34,351 bases of DNA, from assembly GCA_003249785.1 (NCBI GenBank), contig QKIB01000034.1, positions 1 to 34,351 on the forward strand, written 5' to 3'. This DNA is from Acholeplasmatales bacterium (lineage in GTDB: Bacteria; Bacillota_I; Bacilli_A; Acholeplasmatales; Acholeplasmataceae). Each line of letters starts with the position of its first letter. The first letter of the stretch is position 1. Positions 8,296 to 17,753 of this stretch are shown piece by piece. Below the pieces are notes generated by a model. That model ran no database searches. It saw only the letters and a list, made by a program, of their open reading frames with translations, and was not told the origin of the DNA. The translations under genes were made by a program, and so were the position numbers.

Positions 8296-9801
8296 TTAGC
8301 TTTCCAAAAGGGTCATCAAATCCTGAAGTTGGTTGTCATATTGAATGTCATTCATTCTTGCCATGTATAAATCATTGATGGCATTTGCAGTTTCTCTATC
8401 TAATATACCATTAACCGTCAAGCCTTGTTCTGTCTGGAAAGTTTCAATGATGCTTTGGGTTGCTGCATCAAAATAGCCATCAGTTCTTAAACTGTTCATC
8501 GTATTTAAACCGTAGTAATAATTAAAGAAAGCTTGATAACTACCTAAGTAAGTTGACACTTCGTCAGTTTGGACTTCTCCGCCATAGACTGGCATTTCTA
8601 ATGCGTGAATGCCTGTTTGTTCAATCTGATTGACAGTCAAAGGATCGGTCATTACATTTTGGTTGTCTCCATAGAACCATTCACCTTCAGTATAAACCAG
8701 TGAATATCGCATATTGTTTAAATCCAATAGATTAATGGTATTTTGATAGACACCTTTGCCATAGGTATTGGTTCCATAAAGTGCATAACCACCATATGAA
8801 CTGAGTGCTGATGCAAGGACTTCTGCTGCAGATGCAGAATGTCCATTGACAAGTCCTACGATTTGGTAAGGCTTAGCAGTTGACAAAGATCCATAGAATG
8901 TTCTGGTATCTCCGACGCGTGGTATCATTTCAAACACCGGTTTTTCAACATTATAGGTAAAAAGTTGCTGAATGATACCTGGAATCAATCCTGATTGATT
9001 GGAATTATGAAGTGCAGTTAGTGCACCGCCTGGATTATCTCTTAAGTCAATGATGAGTGTCTTGGTTGATGGGTCAGTCATCAGACTGTTGGATTCCAGG
9101 GTGTTGAGCACTTCACTGAAAACTTGACTGGTGCCTGGTGTCACATCGGCAACATATCCAGAGAATTTCGTAATCTTGATATATGATAAATCCGCATAAG
9201 GCATGGTGAGACTATAAGCGGTCGGAGTTAAAATTTCCTTATATGTAATATCAACTTGATTCTCATTGCCATCTGGATCTAGTACAATCAAGGTCTTAGT
9301 TTCATCTAGAGCACCAGAAAGATAACTCATAACTTCTGTTTCTGATGAAAGTGTACTAAAGTACAAAGGTGAATTGTCGACAACAATACCTGTCACCAAG
9401 TCATTTGGATATAGTTTATCAACAGCCGCCCCTTGAGGGTAAACATAGGTGATTCTTAAATCCAAATTTTCCATAACAAAACTGACGCCAATGCCAATAA
9501 AGGATTCGTCACCATTGGGTGCAACACTGAGTGAATTCGCAACAAGTCTCGTATAAGGATCATTGTTTGCTTCTCCATATGCTTTGATGGTTGCTTCCAT
9601 TGATGCGACAAAAGCATCTTGAGTCTGTGCATCCGTGATGTCATAGTAATAATAATTCTGGAAAATCTGTGTCAGTGAAGATATTGAATTGATACCGTTA
9701 TTCGTATTGGACACAGGAATCACCTGTTCGATGAAGTATCCTGCAAAGAATGCGACAAGAACACTGAAGATGAATAAAATGCCTAGTTTTTTAGTTCCCA
9801 T
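8296..9801 (-). CDS. S41 family C-terminal processing peptidase with PDZ-like region and C-terminal peptidoglycan-binding-like domain
   Basis: N-terminal TM; LIIDLRDNPGGAL, GHSASAAEVLASAL (catalytic Ser), GTNTYGKGVYQ (catalytic Lys); LRTDGYFDAATQSIIETFQTEQGLTVNGILDRETANAI resembles PG_binding_1. Confidence 0.92.
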   Translation of the reverse strand: MGTKKLGILFIFSVLVAFFAGYFIEQVIPVSNTNNGINSISSLTQIFQNYYYYDITDAQTQDAFVASMEATIKAYGEANNDPYTRLVANSLSVAPNGDESFIGIGVSFVMENLDLRITYVYPQGAAVDKLYPNDLVTGIVVDNSPLYFSTLSSETEVMSYLSGALDETKTLIVLDPDGNENQVDITYKEILTPTAYSLTMPYADLSYIKITKFSGYVADVTPGTSQVFSEVLNTLESNSLMTDPSTKTLIIDLRDNPGGALTALHNSNQSGLIPGIIQQLFTYNVEKPVFEMIPRVGDTRTFYGSLSTAKPYQIVGLVNGHSASAAEVLASALSSYGGYALYGTNTYGKGVYQNTINLLDLNNMRYSLVYTEGEWFYGDNQNVMTDPLTVNQIEQTGIHALEMPVYGGEVQTDEVSTYLGSYQAFFNYYYGLNTMNSLRTDGYFDAATQSIIETFQTEQGLTVNGILDRETANAINDLYMARMNDIQYDNQLQDLMTLLES

Positions 9802-10655
9802 TGTGCTGCCTCCCTGGAAAAACCCAGTCCCAATGCTTCTTTTGTTCTGGTAAAGAATGTAAATGCTTTAGGATCTGCTGCTTTAATGATATGTTTGAAC
9901 TGATAAATCTGCAATCTATCAATCATGCAAATAATCAAGTCTTTTTCAAGTTTGGAATATCCCCCGATGACTTTGACTTTGGTCATGCCTCTTTCCAGTT
10001 TTTCATAAATCGCTTTTTGAATTTCATCGCTGTGATCAGTAACAATAAATGCTGTATACCCTGATTTGCCTTCAATAGATAACCTGTCAACAAGCAGTCC
10101 GCTTAAAATCATGGCACCTACTGCATAAAGCCCGAGTTGGAAGTTCACGAGCATGGCAATCAAAATCACCAAACCATCGGTTAAATACATCGCAAAAGAA
10201 AATGGTATATGAAGATATTTGTTCATGATGTTCTGGATGATATCAACCCCACCTGTGGTTGCGTTGTTCCTAAGAACAACACCAAGTCCGACACCAATCA
10301 AAAGACCACCGAACAATGCGCCAAGTAATAATGGGCTTTCTGTTAAATGCTGCATAAAAAAATTCTTATCAATAGTCAATTCTAAAATCCAAATGATCGT
10401 TGGTGAAAGCAAGGTTGCATAAATGGTCTTGAGGAAAAAAACTTTCCCCAAGAAGATTAAACCGATTAATAGTAAGATAGTATTGGCGATATACATAAAG
10501 GTACTAACGGAAATGTAATTTTGCAATAAGACAGAAACACCCATCACACCTCCAATCACCATGTTTAATGGTAATAAGAAAAAATAGAAACCCAGAGACA
10601 TGATAATGACGCCTGCAGTGATTTCTAAGATTTCACGGACTTTTGCTTTATTCAT
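9783..10655 (-). CDS. YitT family membrane protein (DUF161 + DUF2179)
   Basis: Likely start MNKAKVREILEITAGVIIMSLGFYFFLLPLNMVIGG (10655, or 10661); NNATTGGVDIIQNIMNKY; C-terminal DUF2179 FIVTDHSDEIQKAIYEKLERGMTKVKVIGGYSK. Track start at 10823 runs through the prfB coding region. Confidence 0.92.
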   Translation of the reverse strand: MNKAKVREILEITAGVIIMSLGFYFFLLPLNMVIGGVMGVSVLLQNYISVSTFMYIANTILLLIGLIFLGKVFFLKTIYATLLSPTIIWILELTIDKNFFMQHLTESPLLLGALFGGLLIGVGLGVVLRNNATTGGVDIIQNIMNKYLHIPFSFAMYLTDGLVILIAMLVNFQLGLYAVGAMILSGLLVDRLSIEGKSGYTAFIVTDHSDEIQKAIYEKLERGMTKVKVIGGYSKLEKDLIICMIDRLQIYQFKHIIKAADPKAFTFFTRTKEALGLGFSREAAQWELKN

Positions 10656-11748
10656 GATCATCACCTGCTTTAAGATAAGCATTAATGAAACCATCCAGAT
10701 CCCCATCCATGACCAAATCCACTTGACTAACTTCATAATTGGTTCTGTGGTCTTTGACCATCTGATAAGGATGGAAGACATAAGATCTAATTTGTGAGCC
10801 CCAGGCAATATCCTTTTGCTCACCTTGGATATTTTTCAACGTTTCTTCTTGTTTCTTGATTTCTTCTTGAACAAGTTTTGCTTTTAGAACACTCATAGCT
10901 GCTTCCTTGTTCTTGAGTTGACTACGTTCATTCTGGCAGGTCACGACAATCCCCGTAGGCAGATGCGTGATTCTCACGGCAGAGTCTGTGGTGTTGACAG
11001 ATTGTCCACCTGCACCTCCACTGCGATAAACATCAATCTTGATATCTTCATCTCTGATGTCGATATCGATTTCATCATTGATTTCTGGTAAGACATCACA
11101 AGATGCAAACGAGGTATGTCTTCTCGCATTCGAATCAAATGGTGAGATTCGAACCAATCGATGAACACCGCGTTCCGCTTTCAAATACCCGTAAGCATAA
11201 GGACCTTTGATGAGCATCGTCACGCTTTTAACACCGGCTTCATCACCAGCTTGATAATCGAGGATTTCAACTTTATAGCGTTTTTTCTGGGCATAGCGTG
11301 AATACATGCGAAAGAGCATGTCACACCAATCCTGGGATTCGGTACCACCGGCACCAGGATGTAATTCTAAAATTGCATTACTCGAATCATAAGGTCCATT
11401 CAAAATGGTTTCAATTTCAAATGCCTTAAGTTCTTTTTGCAAAACATCGATATCTGCTTCTAAAAGGACCCATTCTTCTGTACCTTCTTCAGAAAGTTGA
11501 AACCAGTCTTCAAGATTTTTATATTTATTTTTCAAAGACTGGAGTTGATCGAGTTTTGATCGGATATCAGTCGATTCCTTGGTTAATTTTTTGGCGTTTT
11601 TCGTATCGTTCCAGAAATCAGGCTTTTGCATTTCAAGATTCAAAGCTTTGTATTGTTCTTCCAGCTTTGCTGGTTGAAGGGCACGATTGAGATCATCGAT
11701 GGTTTCTTTGAAACCTGCAAGAATCTTATTGACTTCATATGTTTCCAC
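10648..11748 (-). CDS. prfB: Peptide chain release factor 2
   Basis: LHPGAGGTESQDWCDML, RSGGAGGQSVNTTDSAVRITHLPTGIVV (GGQ), RSYVFHPYQMVKDHRTNYE; single uninterrupted ORF. Confidence 0.96.
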   Translation of the reverse strand: METYEVNKILAGFKETIDDLNRALQPAKLEEQYKALNLEMQKPDFWNDTKNAKKLTKESTDIRSKLDQLQSLKNKYKNLEDWFQLSEEGTEEWVLLEADIDVLQKELKAFEIETILNGPYDSSNAILELHPGAGGTESQDWCDMLFRMYSRYAQKKRYKVEILDYQAGDEAGVKSVTMLIKGPYAYGYLKAERGVHRLVRISPFDSNARRHTSFASCDVLPEINDEIDIDIRDEDIKIDVYRSGGAGGQSVNTTDSAVRITHLPTGIVVTCQNERSQLKNKEAAMSVLKAKLVQEEIKKQEETLKNIQGEQKDIAWGSQIRSYVFHPYQMVKDHRTNYEVSQVDLVMDGDLDGFINAYLKAGDDHE

Positions 11749-11760
11749 AAAAACACCTCC

Positions 11761-14229
11761 TTATCTCCAAGGTAACTGTCTTTGTCCCCTGTTTTTTCTT
11801 ACTTTTGGTTTTTTGGGTTTTGCATCCGAACGACCTTCGTTGGTTGCTGTATTCTTTACAACTGCTTCACGTTCGACATTGTAATTGATTTGTGCACGAA
11901 TTGCATAGCGTGTGATATCAGTTGCGATGTTATCAACCATTTCATTGAATTTTCTTAAACCTTCGGATTGATAAATGACCAATGGACTTTGTTGTGCATA
12001 AGATTGTAGAGTTACCGATTGTCTAAGTTCACTCATCGTATCGATATGACGCATCCAATAGGTGTCGATGACTCTCAGCATAACGACTTTCAAGAATTCA
12101 TTGAATACAGCTGGTGGTACAGCATCTTTCTTGCGATCAATTTCATTTTCTGCTAATTCAAGAATGAATTGACGCAATTCATTTTCATCCATCTTTTCAA
12201 TTTCTTCTTTTTTGAGTGTGTCAGGTGGAAAGATATTACCATTAAATTGGACAATGATACTTTCATCTTCAATCTTGAACTGGTTCTTTCCAACTTGATG
12301 AATGAACTGATCCAATGTCTTGATCAGTGAACGATCAACTGTCTTTCTAACTTCATCTTCGATGGATTCCAAAGTCAGGACATCTCGACGTTCTTTATAA
12401 ATGATTTCTCTTTGCTTGCGCAGAACATCATCGTATTTCAAGACTTGCTTACGTGTATCGTAGTTGTTACCTTCAATACGTTTTTGAGCACTGGTGACAA
12501 AACGTGAGAATAATTTCGATGATAAAGGTTCTCCAGTTGTATTGATTCTTTCAAGCATTTCAATTCTTCGTTTAAAGGATTCTCCGCCGAATCGCATCAT
12601 CAGCTCATCTTCAGCAGAAAGATAGAATCTGGAGTATCCTGGGTCTCCCTGACGTCCACTACGACCTCTTAACTGATTATCGATACGACGCGATTCATGA
12701 CGTTCACTACCTAAGACGGCAAGACCACCTAATTCAACAACACCAGGTCCGAGTTTGATATCAGTACCACGACCAGCCATATTGGTTGCAATCGTCACTG
12801 ATCCCATTTGTCCAGCTTTGGCAATAATTTCAGCTTCACGTGCATGGTTTTTCGCATTCAGGACTTCATGAGGTATCCGTCTTGCCTTGAGCATTCTGGA
12901 TAGATCTTCTGAAGTTTCTACGGCAATTGTACCAACCAATAAAGGTTGACCTTTTTGATGTCTTTGTTCAATTTCATTCACGAGCGCTTCAAACTTGTCT
13001 TTAAGATTTGCATAAATGAAATCAGGCTCATCCTTTCGGATGACTGGAGCGTTGGTTGGAACTTCAACAACATCCATGTTATAGATTTCTCTGAATTCTT
13101 CTTCCTCGGTTTTTGCAGTTCCTGTCATCCCAGAGAGTTTCTTATACATTCTGAAGAAATTCTGATACGTGATGGTAGCAACCGTGACAGTTTCTTTTTT
13201 GACCTGTACGTTTTCTTTAGCTTCCAAAGCTTGATGCAGTCCTTCAGAAAACTGTCGTCCTCTTAAGATACGACCAGTAAACTGGTCGACGATCAAGACT
13301 TCATCGCCATCAACGACATAATCTTTGTCGCGAGCCATGATGTGATTCGCACGCAGTGCATTATTGATATGGTGAACCAATGTCACGTTTTTCAAATCAT
13401 ATAGATTTTCTAATTGGAAAATTTGTTCAGCCTTCTGAATTCCAGAAGGAGTAAGTGCAATCGCTTGAGCTTCTAAATCAATTTCATAATCAGGATCACG
13501 CAGTGATTTTGAGAAACGATCTGCAGCCTGATAAAGATTGTGATTGTTCTTTGAACCACCAGAAATGATGAGTGGGGTTCTCGCTTCATCAATTAAAATC
13601 GAGTCAACTTCATCGATGATGGCATAATTGAGTCCACGACGAGCAACCATGTCCTTTGCAAAAAGGACCATATGATCACGCAAATAGTCAAAGCCAAGTT
13701 CGCTATTCGTTGAGTAAAGGATATCACAATCATATGCTTCTTTTTTCTGTTCTCTGGTAATGTCTCTGACATTCAAACCAACCGTCAATCCCAAGAATCT
13801 GAACAGATCACCGATCTCACCTTCAGCTTCACGTCTAGCCAAATATTCGTTGACAGTAACGATATGAACACCTTCACCATTTAATGCGCTTAAATAAGCT
13901 GGCATAACAGCTGTCAATGTCTTACCTTCACCGGTTTTCATTTCGGCAATATTCCCGTGGAAAATAGCAACCGCTCCGCAAACCTGCACATAATATGGGA
14001 AAAGCTTGGTGACACGTCTTGAAGCTTCTCTGACAACAGCAAAAGCCTCTGGCATCAATTGATCCAAAGTTTCTCCTTCTTGGAATCTTTTTCTAAAGCT
14101 TAAAGTTTTTTCTCTGATCCCGTCATCTGTGAGTTTTGCCATCTCATCTTCATAAGAAAAGACGACATCTGCTATTTTTTTAGCATCTTTTAATTCTTTT
14201 TTACCTGGATCAAACCACTTTTTGAGCAT
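11761..14229 (-). CDS. secA: Preprotein translocase ATPase SecA
   Basis: GEGKTLTAVMPAYLSAL, VNEYLARREAE, DEVDSILIDEARTPLIISG, GTDIKLGPGVVELGGLAVLGSERHESRRIDNQLRGRSGRQGDPG; no C-terminal CxCxS zinc motif. Confidence 0.98.
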   Translation of the reverse strand: MLKKWFDPGKKELKDAKKIADVVFSYEDEMAKLTDDGIREKTLSFRKRFQEGETLDQLMPEAFAVVREASRRVTKLFPYYVQVCGAVAIFHGNIAEMKTGEGKTLTAVMPAYLSALNGEGVHIVTVNEYLARREAEGEIGDLFRFLGLTVGLNVRDITREQKKEAYDCDILYSTNSELGFDYLRDHMVLFAKDMVARRGLNYAIIDEVDSILIDEARTPLIISGGSKNNHNLYQAADRFSKSLRDPDYEIDLEAQAIALTPSGIQKAEQIFQLENLYDLKNVTLVHHINNALRANHIMARDKDYVVDGDEVLIVDQFTGRILRGRQFSEGLHQALEAKENVQVKKETVTVATITYQNFFRMYKKLSGMTGTAKTEEEEFREIYNMDVVEVPTNAPVIRKDEPDFIYANLKDKFEALVNEIEQRHQKGQPLLVGTIAVETSEDLSRMLKARRIPHEVLNAKNHAREAEIIAKAGQMGSVTIATNMAGRGTDIKLGPGVVELGGLAVLGSERHESRRIDNQLRGRSGRQGDPGYSRFYLSAEDELMMRFGGESFKRRIEMLERINTTGEPLSSKLFSRFVTSAQKRIEGNNYDTRKQVLKYDDVLRKQREIIYKERRDVLTLESIEDEVRKTVDRSLIKTLDQFIHQVGKNQFKIEDESIIVQFNGNIFPPDTLKKEEIEKMDENELRQFILELAENEIDRKKDAVPPAVFNEFLKVVMLRVIDTYWMRHIDTMSELRQSVTLQSYAQQSPLVIYQSEGLRKFNEMVDNIATDITRYAIRAQINYNVEREAVVKNTATNEGRSDAKPKKPKVRKNRGQRQLPWR

Positions 14230-14321
14230 ACAAACACATCCTTTACGTTCTTTATTATATTACTATAATAAGGCTACTTTAGCAAGAGATATCCATGTTT
14301 ATGGATATTTAACACAATTGG

Positions 14322-14358
14322 AAAAGAAAAGAACATCTACCATTTTGGCATCTGTTCT
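14322..14358 (-). terminator. Candidate terminator downstream of lemA
   Basis: Minus strand AGAACA-N17-TGTTCT followed by TTTCTTTTC; stem is imperfect internally. Confidence 0.45.
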
Positions 14359-14422
14359 ATTGAAATCAAGCATAATCGCTTAACAAAAGCATTTAAAAAG
14401 GATTGAAATGTGCATCATTTCA

Positions 14423-14977
14423 TTAAAAATCGAATTGTACATCTTGTTTCTTGACATCTTCTGTTTCAAAGAAATCGCGCTTTTCGAACTTCTTCCAATT
14501 GGCAATGATGTTGCTTGGAAAAACGACGACTCTTTGATTATAGATCGAGACATTGGAATTATAGATTCTTCTTGAAGCTTGTAGGTTTTCCTCGACTTCA
14601 ATTACTGCATCTTGAAGTTTGATGACATTTTCAGCAGACTTGAGTTGTGGATATTGTTCAACAGTCAAATTAAGTGATTGTAAACCTTTAGCTACTTCAT
14701 TAGCAAACTCTTGTTTTTCCTGAATGGAAGCACTGTGTTCAGGCTGTCTCATTTCAACAACTTTAAGTAAGGTTTCTTGTTCGAACTTCATGATACCTTT
14801 AACAGCAGAAAACATCTTAGTTAGTACATCAAAACGTTTAGTTAGCGAAACATCGATACTGGACTCGGATTCATCGATTTTCACAAGCATTCTGCGAAAA
14901 GCATTGGTGGTTCCGATCGCCCAGAAAACGACAATGAGTCCGATTAGGACAACAACGAGTAAAAAGTATAGCCACAT
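14423..14977 (-). CDS. lemA: LemA family protein
   Basis: N-terminal TM; RMLVKIDESESSIDVSLTKRFDVLTKMFSAVKGIMKFEQETL, ASRRIYNSNVSIYNQRVVVFPSNIIANWKKFEKRDFFE. Confidence 0.92.
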   Translation of the reverse strand: MWLYFLLVVVLIGLIVVFWAIGTTNAFRRMLVKIDESESSIDVSLTKRFDVLTKMFSAVKGIMKFEQETLLKVVEMRQPEHSASIQEKQEFANEVAKGLQSLNLTVEQYPQLKSAENVIKLQDAVIEVEENLQASRRIYNSNVSIYNQRVVVFPSNIIANWKKFEKRDFFETEDVKKQDVQFDF

Positions 14978-15053
14978 AAGTCTTTTTCTCCCTTCAAGAG
15001 CAATCCATTGGTCTCAGATATGACATCGTTTGTCACACTGTGTTGACTCTATT

Positions 15054-16202
15054 TTATAATAGTTCAGAGAATATTGCAATTCTATCTGTCTTTTCCCATG
15101 AAAAGTCTTTTTCATCTCTTCCAAAATGACCATATGCAGCCGTTTTTTTATAGATTGGACGTTTCAAATCGAGAGTCTTGATGATCCCTGAAGGTCTTAA
15201 GTCAAAATTGGATTTGACAGCTTCATAAATTTTCTCTATCTCAACTTTTTCAGTTCCAAAGGTATCTATGTAAAGACTCACCGGTTCAGCAACACCTATT
15301 GCATAGGCAATTTGGATTTCACATGCATCTGCAACACCGGATGCCACGATGTTTTTAGCAATATAGCGTGCCATATAAGCTGCACTTCTATCAACCTTGG
15401 ATGGATCTTTGCCGGAGAATGCACCACCGCCATGTCGTGCATATCCTCCATAGGTATCAACGATAATCTTTCTACCTGTCAAACCAGCATCTCCATCTGG
15501 CCCACCGATGACAAAACGTCCGGTAGGATTGATCTGATAAATGGTATGTTCAGTATCATATCCTCTTAACACTGGCTCAATCACATGATCGTGCATTGCT
15601 TTTTTCAGATCTTCTTGAGTCCATGATTCATCATGTTGCGTCGATAAGACAACAGTATGAATCGATACGGGATAATGGTTTTCATCGTATTCAACTGTAA
15701 CTTGTGTTTTTCCGTCAGGACGAAGACCTTTCACGATGTTTTCTTTTCTGACATATGCAAGTCTTTGAGAAAGACGATGGGCTAAAAAGATGGGCAATGG
15801 CATCAGTCCAATGGTTTCATTGTTGGCATAGCCAAACATGAATCCCTGGTCACCTGCACCTTGCTCACGATTCTCTTTTTCATCAACACCTAATGCGATA
15901 TCAGAGGATTGGGGCTTGATTCTAACATCAATTTTGACGTGATCGACATTGAACCCTGAATCTGGTTGATTATATCCAATGGATTGGATGGCTTTCTTAA
16001 TGATGGTATCAAAGTCCAAAACCGCATTGGTCGTGATTTCACCAAATAACAAAACATAGTTTGTGGTGACAGCAGCTTCGCAAGCCACACGAGAATTGGG
16101 ATCTTGCTCTAGACAAGCATCCAATATGGAATCTGAGATCAGGTCTGCGACTTTATCTGGATGTCCCTCAGTAACGGATTCACTGCTAAATAGTTTTTTC
16201 AT
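15054..16202 (-). CDS. metK: S-adenosylmethionine synthetase
   Basis: [98 protein letters not shown]. Confidence 0.98.
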   Translation of the reverse strand: MKKLFSSESVTEGHPDKVADLISDSILDACLEQDPNSRVACEAAVTTNYVLLFGEITTNAVLDFDTIIKKAIQSIGYNQPDSGFNVDHVKIDVRIKPQSSDIALGVDEKENREQGAGDQGFMFGYANNETIGLMPLPIFLAHRLSQRLAYVRKENIVKGLRPDGKTQVTVEYDENHYPVSIHTVVLSTQHDESWTQEDLKKAMHDHVIEPVLRGYDTEHTIYQINPTGRFVIGGPDGDAGLTGRKIIVDTYGGYARHGGGAFSGKDPSKVDRSAAYMARYIAKNIVASGVADACEIQIAYAIGVAEPVSLYIDTFGTEKVEIEKIYEAVKSNFDLRPSGIIKTLDLKRPIYKKTAAYGHFGRDEKDFSWEKTDRIAIFSELL

Positions 16203-16218
16203 ATGCTCTCCTTTTCAT

Positions 16219-16248
16219 AAAAAAATGCGCTTTCCCAAGGAAAAGCGC
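16219..16248 (-). terminator. Rho-independent terminator (riboswitch expression platform) upstream of metK
   Basis: Minus strand GCGCTTTTCC-TT-GGGAAAGCGC (near-perfect stem) followed by A then TTTTTTT. Confidence 0.9.
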
Positions 16249-16262
16249 CTCATGTCGGATTT

Positions 16263-16357
16263 TCCTTATTGATGGGTTATACCCCTCGTGATAAGCACCT
16301 AATTTAAGTAGGTTGCTGCTACTTCGTCGGTCACTAGCCTCTGTAGCTCTGAATAAG
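16263..16357 (-). ncRNA. SAM-I (S-box) riboswitch aptamer, divergent
   Basis: Minus-strand RNA CUUAUUCAGAGCUACAGAGGCUAGUGACCGACGAAGUAGCAGCAACCUACUUAAAUUAGGUGCUUAUCACGAGGGGUAUAACCCAUCAAUAAGG: P1 CUUAUU/AAUAAG, P2 CUAC/GUAG, GCAACC motif, P3 CCUA/UAGG followed by GGUGCU, pseudoknot GUGA/UCAC; upstream of metK. Confidence 0.88.
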
Positions 16358-16385
16358 TAAGACTTATTTTTTTGTTTGCTCATTC

Positions 16386-16414
16386 ATATTACATGATTAA
16401 GCGTTGATTGTCAA
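16386..16414 (-). promoter_or_regulatory. metK promoter
   Basis: Minus strand TTGACA-N17-TAATAT, upstream of the riboswitch. Confidence 0.85.
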
Positions 16415-16429
16415 CTGATAATGATGATT

Positions 16430-17737
16430 TTAGAAATTATTATACATTTCAGCAAACTCATCGTGGAACTTAAGAAATCTTTCCTTTAAATCATAATCGA
16501 AATAGTTAGCGAGTTCACTTTGATAAAGTTTCATGACCATGGAATGAGCCATTGGTCTTTTAAAGGGTTTCGGTCCTCTCATGGTGATGTAAAGATCACA
16601 CAACAAAATGATTTGTGCTTCGATTTCAGGTTGGATAATGAGCATTTCCTTTAGGAAATTCTCATTGGCTGTATCTTCGATATGCGCTCTTGCGATATCT
16701 TCACACTTCTGGGCAAGCTGCATGCGTTTGGCAATCTGGGATCCAAGTTCAGTCTTTTCTTTGAGCATGTCATAAGTTTGCTCATCAAAGGTGTTCATGT
16801 CATTCAAGAGATTTTTGATTTCCTGATACTGAAGATGAACTAGCGCATATTTGTTCATCGATTCGATCTTTGCTTGTGGCAAGCCATAGTTATTGGCTAG
16901 CTTTTCGCTCATCATTTGGACTTGATGTGCATGTCTTTTGTCCATGAGTGTATAACTGCTGGAAAAGACAACAGAGAACAAGTCACCAACAATATGCGAG
17001 AAATCGCCTTGAACCTGTCGACGTTTGATGAGTTCCTTCTTACGTTCTTCTTGCATATACTGTCCCATTGAAACAATTGCGTAGACAACAAAGTAGAATA
17101 AAATGAATAATAAAGTCCTTAAAAGAATATCACTGAACTCTGGCAATTGCACAAAGGCAGGTAGAAATTCAACAAAGGTTTGTCCGTTGACCAAGCCATG
17201 AAAATTGTAGGTCCAAATCAGATGGATCGCAGTGAGTAAAGCAAGCAGTGCCTGAAAACTACTACTTAATAGTCTTTTCTCCTGATAAAGTGAGATAACG
17301 ACAACTGCATAGTACATTAGAATATAAGCACCTGTTTCAAAATATTGATTTTGATAGAGACGTGCATAAATCAAAACGGATGAGAAGAAAATATAGAACG
17401 CAGCAACATACATCGCAACCATCTGTTTGGTCTTATCCTCAGGATCCATATTGATGAGCTTACGAAGTAATTTATTGATCACATAAGTAAGTGGTAAAGC
17501 AATAATCGTTACAACCCAGTCACTGGTCTGTCCACTGCTTAAAGACAAAATCAATAAAATGATGGAATACATAATATTGGATAAGAAAATGATATTCTTA
17601 ATAACAACATTTCTTCGGTATAACACAGCTGTATCATTGGTAATGTCTACGCCTTGTTCAAAACCAAAAAACTTGGCAAAAATATTTTTACCAAAGGCTT
17701 TCAAATTCAAGATGCCTCGTTTTTTGGGTTCAGCCAC
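16430..17737 (-). CDS. Multi-TM membrane protein with degenerate HD/HD-GYP-like cytoplasmic domain
   Basis: N-terminal hydrophobic segments, then KRHAHQVQMMSEKLANNYGLPQAKIESMNKYALVHLQYQEI...ARAHIED...EAQIILLCDLYITMRGPKPFKRPMAHSMVMKLYQ, which follows HD-GYP spacing without a canonical HD or GYP motif. Confidence 0.6.
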   Translation of the reverse strand: MAEPKKRGILNLKAFGKNIFAKFFGFEQGVDITNDTAVLYRRNVVIKNIIFLSNIMYSIILLILSLSSGQTSDWVVTIIALPLTYVINKLLRKLINMDPEDKTKQMVAMYVAAFYIFFSSVLIYARLYQNQYFETGAYILMYYAVVVISLYQEKRLLSSSFQALLALLTAIHLIWTYNFHGLVNGQTFVEFLPAFVQLPEFSDILLRTLLFILFYFVVYAIVSMGQYMQEERKKELIKRRQVQGDFSHIVGDLFSVVFSSSYTLMDKRHAHQVQMMSEKLANNYGLPQAKIESMNKYALVHLQYQEIKNLLNDMNTFDEQTYDMLKEKTELGSQIAKRMQLAQKCEDIARAHIEDTANENFLKEMLIIQPEIEAQIILLCDLYITMRGPKPFKRPMAHSMVMKLYQSELANYFDYDLKERFLKFHDEFAEMYNNF

Positions 17738-17753
17738 TCATCATCATCCTATC

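Noticed and set aside
10655-10823. N-terminal extension of the YitT ORF (track start 10823)
   Set aside because: Runs through the prfB 3' end in another frame; conserved YitT sequence begins near MNKAKVREILEI.
11700-11760. Possible programmed frameshift in prfB
   Set aside because: No CTTTGAC slippery site; ORF is continuous from METYEVNKI.
14289-14308. ATATCCAT-GTTT-ATGGATAT hairpin upstream of secA as a regulator site or terminator
   Set aside because: Perfect 8-bp repeat, but no U tract on either strand and no clear family; too weak to call.
16186-16383. 65-aa minus-strand ORF upstream of metK as a leader peptide
   Set aside because: It overlaps the riboswitch aptamer and terminator and continues into metK out of frame; the RNA structure explains the region.
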